From Actinomycetota bacterium (GTDB lineage Bacteria; Actinomycetota; CADDZG01; WHSQ01), in assembly GCA_019348445.1 (NCBI GenBank), contig JAHWJK010000031.1:1-14681 (forward strand): 14,681 bases of DNA, in the 5' to 3' direction. The position numbers and the translations under genes are program-made. Position 1 is the stretch's first letter, and every line of letters starts with the position of its first letter. Below the pieces are notes generated by a model. It had not been told where the DNA came from, did no database searches, and was given only the letters and a program-made list of their open reading frames with translations. This document shows positions 1-6,851 of this stretch, piece after piece.

Positions 1-860
1 TTCTGGCACTCGGCATCGTCCTGATCTACCGAACGACCGGAATCATGAACTTCGCTCACTGGGCTATCGGCTTGCTCGGCGTTATCGCGTACGCGCTCTT
101 GACGGGTTTCGGCGTCTCGCCGGTCATCGCGTTCGTGGTCGGGATGGTGATCAGCACGGCGTCGGGCGTCGGCGCATACCGGTTCATCTTCAAACGGATG
201 CCTCGCAGCAACCAGATCGGCGTCATCCTGATCACGCTCGCAGTGGCCCAGTTGTTCTCGGCGATCGGGGCACTCATCCTCGGCTTCCGCGACTTCACGA
301 AGCTCCCCGGATGGCTGCCCGTGAGAGACATGCAACTCTTCGGCCTCACCGTCCGGAGCACCGAGATCATCACGTTCGGCATCTCCATCGCGATCGCGAT
401 CGGCTTTCTGTTCTGGTTCCGTCTGTCTCGCACGGGTCGTGGTCTGCGCGCGGTCGCGCAGAACCGGGAGGCGGCAATGCTCGCCGGCATCGACGACGTC
501 AAGTACGCGTCGATCGCGTGGGGGATCGGTTCTGCACTCGCGGGACTGGCGGTGCTGCTCGTCCTTCCACACGTTGCCGCGGAAGAGGGCGGGCTCATCA
601 ACGTGTTCGATCTCACTCCGCTGGGAACGCTGCTGATCCCAGCGTTCGGTGCCGCGTTGGTGGGAGGACTCGTCAATCTGCCGATGGCGCTGGTGGGCGG
701 TTTCATCTTCGGCATCGCGCGCGAGATGCTGGTTCTGGCACCGCAGCCGTGGTCGGAGCTACGCGGCGCCATAGCGGCGTTGTTGATCGTGTTCCTGTTG
801 CTGCTTCGGACCGAACGGTTCTTCGCGACGAGACAAGAGCTCGAGGCGCTCGAAACGTGA
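1..860 (+). CDS. livH: Branched-chain amino acid ABC transporter permease LivH, 5' end cut by the window
   Basis: This is one of the two membrane permeases of a HAAT (Liv-type) ABC importer for branched-chain or other hydrophobic amino acids. The reading frame is open from base 3, giving about 285 visible residues before the TGA at 858-860. The codons upstream of the first ATG (base 45) encode LALGIVLIYRTTGIMNFAHW, matching the conserved LivH stretch GLVLIYRTTxVINFA, so the true start lies before the window and the ATG is internal. Several hydrophobic helices follow, as does the typical cytoplasmic loop that contacts the ATPases (RTGRGLRAVAQNREAAMLAGID). The last segment ends in a hydrophobic helix and a charged tail. 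It overlaps livM by four bases and heads a compact livHMGF order. A substrate-binding protein gene is not in view and may lie upstream. Confidence 0.93.
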   Translation, partial: LALGIVLIYRTTGIMNFAHWAIGLLGVIAYALLTGFGVSPVIAFVVGMVISTASGVGAYRFIFKRMPRSNQIGVILITLAVAQLFSAIGALILGFRDFTKLPGWLPVRDMQLFGLTVRSTEIITFGISIAIAIGFLFWFRLSRTGRGLRAVAQNREAAMLAGIDDVKYASIAWGIGSALAGLAVLLVLPHVAAEEGGLINVFDLTPLGTLLIPAFGAALVGGLVNLPMALVGGFIFGIAREMLVLAPQPWSELRGAIAALLIVFLLLLRTERFFATRQELEALET

Positions 861-1966
861 GCGCGACGGCAACCGACACCGCCGAACTCGGCCTCACTCC
901 GGAAGCGCCCGCGTCGCGACCACGGAGTTTCATCCCCACGCGCAACCAGCTGTTGGGTCTCGCAGGGCTCGCGGTGATCTCGCTCCTTCCGGTGCCCTTC
1001 GGAGACTTCGGGTTCTTCGTCGGTCAGTACGCGGCGGTCTACGCCATGATCGCTTTGTCGATCGTGATCCTCACCGGCTACGGCGGTCTCATCTCGGTGA
1101 TGCAGTACTCGTTCGCCGGCGTCGGAGCGATCATCACGGGCGTAGCCATGGCGTCGTGGGGATGGCCTTTCTGGATCGCCCTTCCGCTCGCGGCGCTCGC
1201 TACCGTTCCCGTCGCCGCGGTCGTCGGGATGATCGCGGTGCGGCTCAAGGGTTTCTATCTGGCGATCGCGACCCTGACGTTCGCGAACGCGCTCGGAGAG
1301 ACGCTGTTCAGGTGGGAACGCGTTACCGGGGGCCAGTCCGGGTGGCTCGTCGAACGCCCGGCCATCGGCTCGCTCTCGTTCGCTTCGGACGTTCCCTTCT
1401 ACCTATTGTGTCTCGGAGTCGTCCTGCTGTTGGTGTGGATGATGGACGGCCTTCGCACGTCGCGTATCGGCAGGGCAATGCTCGCCGTGAAGGACAACGA
1501 ACTCGAGGCTCAGGCGCTCGGGATAAACGTTTTCAAGACGAAGCTTGCGGCGTTCGTGATCAGCGGGATCGTTGCCGGGATCGGGGGTTCGTTCCTTGCC
1601 GTCCTTCTGACCAGCGTCACGCCGACGGCGTTCCAGTCGCCGTTCTCCGAGTTCACGTCGATCGTGCTGCTCTCGCTCGTCGTCATCGGCGGCATCAACC
1701 GAGCGATCGGTGCGTTCTTCGGCGCGATCACACTCGTCGTTACGCAGCAGGTGTTCGCGGGGGCCGAGTGTTTCTACTCGTTCGTAGCGGTGTACTCGGC
1801 GGCGGTCCTGATCTTGTTCGTTCTGTTCCGTCCGGGAGGCCTCGTCGAAGTCGGTCAGCGGCTCGGTGCTCTCGTCCGGTGGAAGCCCGTAGTGGGTATC
1901 GCGGTGATCCTGGTGGTCCTCGGGATCAACATCGGCGGATCGTTCTTCTTCGTAAACGCGTGCTGA
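857..1966 (+). CDS. livM: Branched-chain amino acid ABC transporter permease LivM
   Basis: This is the second membrane permease of the Liv-type importer and pairs with LivH. I chose the GTG at 857, which overlaps the livH stop (GTGA) and follows a GAGG at 843-846. The frame stays open far upstream, but that part only shadows livH. The product is 369 residues: about 35 hydrophilic N-terminal residues, then multiple hydrophobic helices. LivM hallmarks include LTGYGGLISVMQYSFAGVGA (normally LxGYxGxxSLGQAxFxGxGA), the coupling loop RTSRIGRAMLAVKDNELEAQ followed by ALGINVFKTKLAAFVISG, and LFRPGGLVE near the usual C-terminus. It then carries an extra segment of about 35 residues with another strongly hydrophobic helix (WKPVVGIAVILVVLGINIGG), ending FFFVNAC. 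Family assignment is firm; transported substrate is inferred. Confidence 0.94.
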   Translation: MSATATDTAELGLTPEAPASRPRSFIPTRNQLLGLAGLAVISLLPVPFGDFGFFVGQYAAVYAMIALSIVILTGYGGLISVMQYSFAGVGAIITGVAMASWGWPFWIALPLAALATVPVAAVVGMIAVRLKGFYLAIATLTFANALGETLFRWERVTGGQSGWLVERPAIGSLSFASDVPFYLLCLGVVLLLVWMMDGLRTSRIGRAMLAVKDNELEAQALGINVFKTKLAAFVISGIVAGIGGSFLAVLLTSVTPTAFQSPFSEFTSIVLLSLVVIGGINRAIGAFFGAITLVVTQQVFAGAECFYSFVAVYSAAVLILFVLFRPGGLVEVGQRLGALVRWKPVVGIAVILVVLGINIGGSFFFVNAC

Positions 1967-1975
1967 GGTGAAGTG

Positions 1976-2755
1976 ATGGCGCTTCTTAGGACCAGGGACG
2001 TCTCGAAGAAATTCGGCGGCGTCACCGCGCTGAACGAGGTCGATATCACGGTCGCGGACAAGGAGATCGTCGGGCTCCTCGGTCCGAATGGCGCGGGGAA
2101 GACGACGCTCTTCAACGTGATCTCGGGGTTCTTGAAAGCCGATAACGGCCGGATCCTGTTCGAGGAGAACGAGATCCAGCACCTGCTTCCGTACGAACGC
2201 GTCGCGATCGGTATCGGACGGACGTTCCAGCACGTCAAGTTGTTCCGCGACCTGACCGTCTACGACAACCTTCTCGTCGCCCAACACCGGCACTTGTCGA
2301 GCGGTTCGTTCGCGGCGATGTTGCGGCTCCCGGGATGGCGACGTGACGAGAAGGATGCGAGGGACCGCGTTGAGGCGATCCTCGACCAGGTGAACCTGAG
2401 ACCGTGGGCCGAAGCGCGACCCGGCGAGCTGTCCTACGGAACCACGCGCTTCCTCGAGCTCGCGTGTGTCCTCTCACTGCAGCCGAAGGTTCTCTTGTTG
2501 GACGAGCCCGCGTCGGGGATCCAGCAGAAAGAGGTCGAAGCTTTAGGTCCGATGCTGAAGAGGATCCGCGACGAGAACAACTGCGCCATCCTCTTGATCG
2601 AGCACGACATGAGTTTGCTACTGAATACGGCGGAGCGGATCTACGCGCTCGACTTCGGAAAGGTAATCGCCGAAGGCACACCCGACGAGGTCACCCACAA
2701 CGACCAGGTTCTCGAGTCCTACCTGGGCCGAACGAGGAGAGACTCGGTTGCTTGA
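1976..2755 (+). CDS. livG: Branched-chain amino acid ABC transporter ATP-binding protein LivG
   Basis: This is one of the two cytoplasmic ATPases that power the LivH/LivM importer. Start: the ATG at 1976 lies 7 bases after GAGG (1965-1968); a GTG one codon earlier (1973) is also possible. The product is 259 residues, normal for LivG. Visible motifs are Walker A GPNGAGKTT (residues 36-44), the Q-loop RTFQHVKLF, a signature written LSYGTTRFLE, Walker B VLLLDEPASG and the H-loop LLIEHDM. The signature departs from LSGGQ: LivG proteins commonly have LSYGQQR, but here both glutamines are threonines. The helical insert between Q-loop and signature has the length usual for LivG. It begins 9 bases after livM and overlaps livF by 8 bases, so the genes are almost certainly co-transcribed. 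Confidence 0.93.
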   Translation: MALLRTRDVSKKFGGVTALNEVDITVADKEIVGLLGPNGAGKTTLFNVISGFLKADNGRILFEENEIQHLLPYERVAIGIGRTFQHVKLFRDLTVYDNLLVAQHRHLSSGSFAAMLRLPGWRRDEKDARDRVEAILDQVNLRPWAEARPGELSYGTTRFLELACVLSLQPKVLLLDEPASGIQQKEVEALGPMLKRIRDENNCAILLIEHDMSLLLNTAERIYALDFGKVIAEGTPDEVTHNDQVLESYLGRTRRDSVA

Positions 2756-3473
2756 GCTGACAAAGATCGAAGCTTTCTACGGTCCGATCCAGGTCTTGTT
2801 CGGCGTCGACCTCGAGGTCAAAGAGAACGAGATAGTCGCACTACTCGGCACGAACGGCGCCGGCAAGACGACGATCTTGCGCGTGATCTCCGGGATCCTG
2901 AGACCGAAGTCGGGGGAGGTGACGTTCAAAGGAGAGCCGCTGCTGGAGCAAACTCCTCCGGAGATCGTCAGACGGGGGATCGTGCAGATGCCCGGAGGGC
3001 GCGGCGTCTTTCCCGGGATGACGGTCTACGAGAACCTGGAGATCGGCGGCTTCCTCTACGGGAAGGACAAGGCGCGCCGGAAGCACATGATCGAAAAGAC
3101 ATTCGAGTTCTTTCCGATGCTTGCCGAGCGGCGACGTCAGGTAGCGGGGAGCATGTCGGGCGGCCAGCAGCAGATGTTGACGCTGGCGAAGAGTTTCATC
3201 ATGGACCCCGACCTGTTGCTGATCGACGAGCTATCGCTTGGGCTTGCACCGAAGGTCGTCGATGACTTGATCGAGATCCTTCGACGGTTCAACGAGCAGG
3301 GTGTCGCGATGGTGCTCGTCGATCAACACGTCGACCTGGCGCTCGAGGTCGCATCGCGCGCGTACTTCATCGAGCGAGGAGAGATCCGCTTCTCGGGTCC
3401 GTCCGAGGACCTGAAGGGCCGCGACGACCTGCTGCGTTCGGTCTTTCTCCGCGGCGAATCCGCGGCCGTCTGA
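2748..3473 (+). CDS. livF: Branched-chain amino acid ABC transporter ATP-binding protein LivF
   Basis: This is the second ATPase of the Liv importer and the last gene of the operon. Start is the TTG at 2748, inside the end of livG, 7 bases after a good ribosome site GAGGAGA (2734-2740). The product is 241 residues, typical of LivF. Motifs are Walker A GTNGAGKTT (34-42), signature MSGGQQQM (136-143), Walker B LLLIDELSLGLAP with Asp160-Glu161, and H-loop VDQHVDLAL. Two small departures from the family norm are visible. The PEGR of the FP-loop region is PGGR (VQMPGGRGVFPGMTV), and the proline after the Walker B glutamate is leucine (DEL for DEP). Neither removes a catalytic residue. An inverted repeat directly downstream (3479-3523) may mark the operon end. 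Confidence 0.93.
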   Translation: MLELTKIEAFYGPIQVLFGVDLEVKENEIVALLGTNGAGKTTILRVISGILRPKSGEVTFKGEPLLEQTPPEIVRRGIVQMPGGRGVFPGMTVYENLEIGGFLYGKDKARRKHMIEKTFEFFPMLAERRRQVAGSMSGGQQQMLTLAKSFIMDPDLLLIDELSLGLAPKVVDDLIEILRRFNEQGVAMVLVDQHVDLALEVASRAYFIERGEIRFSGPSEDLKGRDDLLRSVFLRGESAAV

Positions 3474-3478
3474 TCCGT

Positions 3479-3523
3479 CGAGTGGTGATCTCGCCGCGAT
3501 AATTCAGTTGGTTTCACCACTCG
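3479..3523. repeat. Perfect 10-bp inverted repeat after livF
   Basis: CGAGTGGTGA at 3479-3488 is the exact reverse complement of TCACCACTCG at 3514-3523, with a 25-base spacer that includes AT-rich AATTCAG. It sits 5 bases after the livF stop and just before the DUF456 gene. As RNA it could form a 10-bp stem, but no T-run follows, so it is not a standard intrinsic terminator. It could be a Rho-independent-like barrier, an mRNA-end stabiliser or an operator for the next gene. The repeat is certain; the role is not. Confidence 0.6.
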
Positions 3524-3547
3524 GCGGGAGTGGGTGAAGCTTGCGCC

Positions 3548-4033
3548 GTGGATACGTTCGGCATCTTTCTCATCGGACTGGCGATGGTCGTCGGCATCGC
3601 GGGGACGATCCTTCCGTTCTTGCCCGGTATCCCGATCGTGTGGGCGGCGGCGCTCGTGTACGGGGTCGTCGCAGGTTTCGGTCCGGTCGGCTGGACCAGC
3701 TTTGCGATCATCACCGCGCTCGGGGTGACCGGGATGGTCGCGGCGTTCGCCGTCCCGCAGCGCCACGTCCAGGCCGGCGGAGCGCCGTTCTCCACGACGG
3801 TCGCGGGCGTCATCGGAGGCATCATCGGTTTCGTCGTGATCCCCGTCATCGGCATCGTGGTCGGCGCGGTCGCGGGAGTCCTCGTTGCCGAGCGTCTGCG
3901 CACGCGGGACTGGAGCCGCGCGTGGACGTCGACTAAGAGAGCCATCGTCGGGTTCGGGCTCGGCGCCGCGGTCCAGATCACGGCCGGTCTCTTGATGATG
4001 GGGACGTGGATCGCGTGGGTCATCCTGGACTGA
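3548..4033 (+). CDS. DUF456 family small membrane protein
   Basis: This is a 161-residue integral membrane protein of the DUF456 family, whose function is unknown. The N-terminal helix and the following stretch (GLAMVVGIAGTILPFLPGIP then IVWAAALVYG, with GFGPVGW soon after) are characteristic: the family has a conserved GxxGxxLPxLPGxPLVWAG-type segment. About four glycine-rich hydrophobic segments follow (GVIGGIIGFVVIPVIGIVVG, LGAAVQITAGLLMMG), with a short charged loop (ERLRTRDWSRAWTSTKR) between the last two. I chose GTG 3548 because hydrophobic family sequence begins there and a weak GGTGAAG lies about 8 bases upstream. GTG 3530 would add six residues (MGEACA). It lies 8 bases before the dehydrogenase gene and may be co-transcribed with it, but no functional link is known. 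Confidence 0.85.
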   Translation: MDTFGIFLIGLAMVVGIAGTILPFLPGIPIVWAAALVYGVVAGFGPVGWTSFAIITALGVTGMVAAFAVPQRHVQAGGAPFSTTVAGVIGGIIGFVVIPVIGIVVGAVAGVLVAERLRTRDWSRAWTSTKRAIVGFGLGAAVQITAGLLMMGTWIAWVILD

Positions 4034-4041
4034 CGTAGGTT

Positions 4042-5088
4042 TTGACCACTTTGAAGGCCGCTCGCTACAACGCAGACGCGAAGAAGCTATTCGTCGGCGA
4101 CGTTCCTGAGCCGAAACCCGGCCCCCTCGACGTGGTCGTCAAGGTCGAAGCGTGCGGGATCTGCCTGTCCGACGTGCACCTGATAGACGGCTCGATCCCA
4201 CCGATCGTGTCGGAGGTGACTCCGGGGCACGAGCCGGCGGGAGTGATCGCCGCGATCGGCGAGCTCGTGACCGGTTGGCGGGAAGGGGACCGGGTCGTCC
4301 TCAACGGCGGGAAACCATGCGGGGAGTGTGAGAACTGCCGCATCGGTCGCCTCGACGAATGCCTCCAGTTCAACATCATGGGGTTCCACTACGACGGCGC
4401 CTGGGCCGAGTACGTCGTCGTGCCCTACTACGCGATGAGCCGGCTGCCCGAGGGTCTGCCGTTCGAACAGTGTGCGATCTTGGCGGACGCGGTCGCTACT
4501 CCGTACGCCGCCCTGACTACGCGCGGCGGACTACGACCGGGGGAGAAGGTCGGCTTGTGGGGGATCGGCGGACTCGGGACGCACGCGGTGCAATTAGCGC
4601 GCATCTGCGGTGCCGGGTTCATCATCGCGGTCGACCCTCTGCCGAGCGCGCGCGAGCGTGCGTTGAAGCTCGGCGCAGACCTAGCGTTGGATCCGACGAC
4701 TCCGGACCTGGCGAGGGAGATCCGCAAGTTAACCGGAGGTGGTTTGGATCTGGCGGTCGACCTCGTCGGTGCGAACGTGGTGTTGCAGCAATGCGTCTCG
4801 TCGTTGGGGCGCGGGGGCCGCGCCGTGATGGTCGGGCTGTCACTCGACCGCTTGGACCTCGAGATGAGCCTGTTGTTCGGCGTTCAGCAGCATGCCGTCC
4901 TCGGCCACCTCGGCTACGACCGCAAGCATCTCGACGATCTCGTCACGCTCCTTGCGAACGGTCGCCTCGACCTCAGCGCCTCGATCTCCGATGTGATCTC
5001 GATCGACGACATCGAGGACGGGGTTAGGCGCCTTGCCGAGAAGGAAGGAGACCCGGTCCGCATCATCGTGCGGCCATCGGCTAGCTAG
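4042..5088 (+). CDS. Zinc-dependent medium-chain alcohol dehydrogenase (MDR family)
   Basis: The protein should oxidise an alcohol, or reduce the matching aldehyde or ketone, using a nicotinamide cofactor; the substrate cannot be read from sequence. It has 348 residues, normal for the family. The N-terminal GroES-like domain carries the catalytic zinc site (Cys41 in CGICLSDVH, His63-Glu64 in GHEPAG). A complete structural zinc lobe follows: Cys93, Cys96, Cys99 and Cys107. The Rossmann fold begins at GIGGLGTHAVQLA, and the second strand ends in an aspartate (IIAVDPLPSARE), which favours NAD over NADP. Start is TTG at 4042, with only GTAGGT upstream; TTG 4051 is an alternative. It follows the DUF456 gene by 8 bases, and its stop interlocks with that of the convergent TetR gene in CTAG (5085-5088). 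Confidence 0.92.
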   Translation: MTTLKAARYNADAKKLFVGDVPEPKPGPLDVVVKVEACGICLSDVHLIDGSIPPIVSEVTPGHEPAGVIAAIGELVTGWREGDRVVLNGGKPCGECENCRIGRLDECLQFNIMGFHYDGAWAEYVVVPYYAMSRLPEGLPFEQCAILADAVATPYAALTTRGGLRPGEKVGLWGIGGLGTHAVQLARICGAGFIIAVDPLPSARERALKLGADLALDPTTPDLAREIRKLTGGGLDLAVDLVGANVVLQQCVSSLGRGGRAVMVGLSLDRLDLEMSLLFGVQQHAVLGHLGYDRKHLDDLVTLLANGRLDLSASISDVISIDDIEDGVRRLAEKEGDPVRIIVRPSAS

Positions 5089-5735
5089 ACCGCGTGCGCG
5101 GCCGGTTGCTGAACGCCCGCATTCAGGAACAGGTCTTGCGCTTTCGTCATGGACTTCCGAGCGGCCTCCTCGTCGTCTCCGAAACCGACGAACAGGTTCA
5201 GCGCCATATCGCGCATCGTCGTGATCGCTTCGTCCAGTGTCAGGCAACCCGCTTTGTGGAGCGTCACGACTCCATGCGCCATGACCCATAACTGCGTCGC
5301 GAGATTCAGAGGATCGGCCGCGTCGAATCGTCCCGCGTCTATGGCACGTTGCACGCCTCGGACGAGTCGTTCGAAGGTGCCCTCGCCGACGTCGTCGTCC
5401 TCAGGATTCTCCAGGAACATGAAGCGGTAGAGGTCGTAGTTCGTGAGCGCGTTGATGAAATAGGCGCCGCCGAGAGCGGACAGATCGAAGATCGGGTCGT
5501 CGGAGTCCGGGACCGCGTCGAGATATGCCGCCAAGCGGCGGAACCCTTCGCGGGCGACCTCCTTACGGAGCTCCTCCATCCCGGCGAAGTACGTGTAGAC
5601 GGCCATCGTCGAGGCGCCGACCTCGGCCGCGAGCCGTCTCGTCGTGAGCGCGTCGGGTCCGTGCTCCGCGAGAAGGCGCGCCGCGGCCTCGATCAGGGCC
5701 GAGCGAACGTGCGGGTCCTGGGCCTTAGGGCTCAT
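5085..5735 (-). CDS. TetR/AcrR family transcriptional regulator
   Basis: This is a one-component DNA-binding repressor of 216 residues. The N-terminal helix-turn-helix is clear (roughly residues 11-58): LIEAAARLLAEHGPDALTTR, then RLAAEVGASTMAVYTYFAGM and EELRKEVAREGF, a textbook TetR pattern. The C-terminal ligand domain contains GAYFINALTNYDLYRFMF, which resembles the WHG-type (TetR_C_33) domain common in actinobacteria; the ligand is unknown. Start is the ATG at 5735, with GGAG (complement of 5746-5749) 10 bases upstream. Upstream lies a dense cluster of inverted repeats (5763-5818), probably its own operator, shared with the divergent membrane-protein gene at 5856. It overlaps the convergent alcohol dehydrogenase by four bases, so it may also influence that gene, although no operator is visible there. 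Confidence 0.92.
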   Translation of the reverse strand: MSPKAQDPHVRSALIEAAARLLAEHGPDALTTRRLAAEVGASTMAVYTYFAGMEELRKEVAREGFRRLAAYLDAVPDSDDPIFDLSALGGAYFINALTNYDLYRFMFLENPEDDDVGEGTFERLVRGVQRAIDAGRFDAADPLNLATQLWVMAHGVVTLHKAGCLTLDEAITTMRDMALNLFVGFGDDEEAARKSMTKAQDLFLNAGVQQPAAHAV

Positions 5736-5752
5736 ATGCCGTCATCTCCGAT

Positions 5753-5782
5753 TTGACAGTTTACGCATAGCGGCGTTATGAA
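5753..5782 (+). promoter_or_regulatory. Candidate sigma-70-type promoter for the 5856 gene
   Basis: A perfect TTGACA (-35) lies at 5753-5758 and TATGAA, four of six matches to TATAAT, at 5777-5782, with an 18-base spacer. Transcription would start near 5790, inside the inverted repeat at 5787-5803, which gives a leader of about 65 bases before the ATG at 5856. The overlap with the repeats suggests repression by the adjacent TetR protein. This is a sequence match only. Confidence 0.5.
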
Positions 5783-5818
5783 TAGGGTATAACATCGTTA
5801 TACGACGGCGTTATGCGT
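5763..5818. promoter_or_regulatory. Cluster of inverted and direct repeats, probable TetR operator
   Basis: The stretch contains a perfect 7-3-7 palindrome GTATAACATCGTTATAC (5787-5803) and an imperfect palindrome CATAGCGGCGTTATG (5766-5780) centred 22 bases away. CGGCGTTATG occurs twice in direct orientation (5771-5780, 5806-5815), and outer arms ACGCATA (5763-5769) and TATGCGT (5812-5818) are exact reverse complements. CGTTAT occurs three times on the + strand. It lies between a TetR gene and a divergent gene, the usual place for an autoregulatory operator. It is also far more AT-rich than the flanking coding DNA. Confidence 0.7.
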
Positions 5819-5855
5819 CGGGGGCACCCGGCGCAGGACCACAAAGGGGGCGGCG

Positions 5856-6851
5856 ATGTCTGAGGAACTCGACCTCTACGGCACCGGCATCAACTGGCGG
5901 AAAGCCGTGGCCATAGTCGCGACCGTCTCGCTGATCGTTACCGCCTTCGGTTTCTTCGGCTACCGCTGGCTCACGAGTACCACCCCGGTCAGCCGTGAGA
6001 CAGCGCTGCAGATGTTCGAAGCCGAATCCGAACAAGCGGACGCGACAACGAGCACAACGAAGAAAAAGTCGAACAAGAGCGCGTCCGGCAAGGGCCGAAC
6101 CGAGAAGAAGAAGACCGGCTCTGCCACGGGCGTCGCAAGCTCCGGTTCTGGTGGCGGCGGCTCATCCCCCACGAACGACCAGACGACCGTCGCCGCCGGA
6201 ACCGAGTCCAGCTCGCGAGGCGAACGCAGCAAGACGGCCAAGAAGGCCGGCTACGAATACCCGACGACCCCTGAAAACGGCGTGTACTCGTGGGACACCG
6301 ATGGGTGGGAGGAGGCCGCGGGTATCCGGCGCCAGTTCCCGAACGAATCGCAACGGATCATCACGGCGAGCAACGGGTCGAGTTGGAAGCAACATCACTA
6401 CTTCTCCGAAGAGCGAGAGATCTGGTCCGAGTTCGTCATCAGCAAGAAGGGCGCGCATCTGGCTATGCAGCGCAACCGTGCCAAGTTCGGCCCGGTGACG
6501 AACGACTCGACGATCGACTTTTCTCCTCCCATGCTCGTGGGTCTGGCCTCTCCGAAAGAAGGCGCGTCGTGGAACGGGAAGTGGAAGGGGCGTACGTCCG
6601 GAAGCTATGCGTCTCGGATCTTCGAGCACGGAACGATGGCGATCGGCGGCGAGACCGTTGAGGTGTGGGGTTACGAGGTTCGTATGCAGATGCGCGGAGA
6701 GCTCAATGGAACGGTTTTCGCTCGCGTGATGTTCGCGCCGAAGTACGCGCTAACGGTGCAAGAACACTACGAACAAACCATCGAAACGGACAGAGGTCGT
6801 TATCGCGCCAACTGGACGATGACGCTCAAGTCGACGACTCCTCAGCGTTAG
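5856..6851 (+). CDS. Membrane-anchored exported protein of unknown function
   Basis: I do not recognise a named family. The 331-residue product starts at ATG 5856 after AAAGGGGG (5843-5850). Residues 1-16 are hydrophilic, 17-36 form one transmembrane helix (AVAIVATVSLIVTAFGFFGY), and the rest should lie outside the membrane. Residues about 60-130 are a low-complexity linker: a basic part rich in Lys, Ser and Thr (TKKKSNKSASGKGRTEKKK) and then Gly/Ser (GSGGGGSS). The remaining 200 residues look like a folded, strand-rich domain beginning near ENGVYSWDTDGWEE, with many aromatic residues and no cysteines. From memory the layout (PVS...ETALQMF, linker, GVYxWxTxGxE, then paired strands) resembles an unnamed group of actinobacterial secreted proteins. 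It is divergent from tetR and probably controlled by the shared operator. Its stop interlocks with that of the GGDEF-EAL gene. Confidence 0.85.
   Translation: MSEELDLYGTGINWRKAVAIVATVSLIVTAFGFFGYRWLTSTTPVSRETALQMFEAESEQADATTSTTKKKSNKSASGKGRTEKKKTGSATGVASSGSGGGGSSPTNDQTTVAAGTESSSRGERSKTAKKAGYEYPTTPENGVYSWDTDGWEEAAGIRRQFPNESQRIITASNGSSWKQHHYFSEEREIWSEFVISKKGAHLAMQRNRAKFGPVTNDSTIDFSPPMLVGLASPKEGASWNGKWKGRTSGSYASRIFEHGTMAIGGETVEVWGYEVRMQMRGELNGTVFARVMFAPKYALTVQEHYEQTIETDRGRYRANWTMTLKSTTPQR

Noticed and set aside
56..772. Long minus-strand open frame opposite livH
   Set aside because: It is a shadow of livH codon bias, with a Pro/Ser/Arg-rich translation, no family motif and no ribosome site.
311..856. 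Upstream extension of the livM reading frame by 182 codons
   Set aside because: It lies inside livH, its translation is Arg/His-rich and low in hydrophobic family sequence, and LivM family similarity begins only after GTG 857.
1403..2293. Minus-strand open frame of 296 codons across livM/livG
   Set aside because: Its translation is an Arg/Asp/Glu-rich shadow (many DR, ER and DD pairs) of two well-supported genes.
4359..5027. Second plus-strand frame inside the alcohol dehydrogenase
   Set aside because: Arg-rich frame-shadow translation; the dehydrogenase frame carries all zinc and Rossmann motifs through this stretch.
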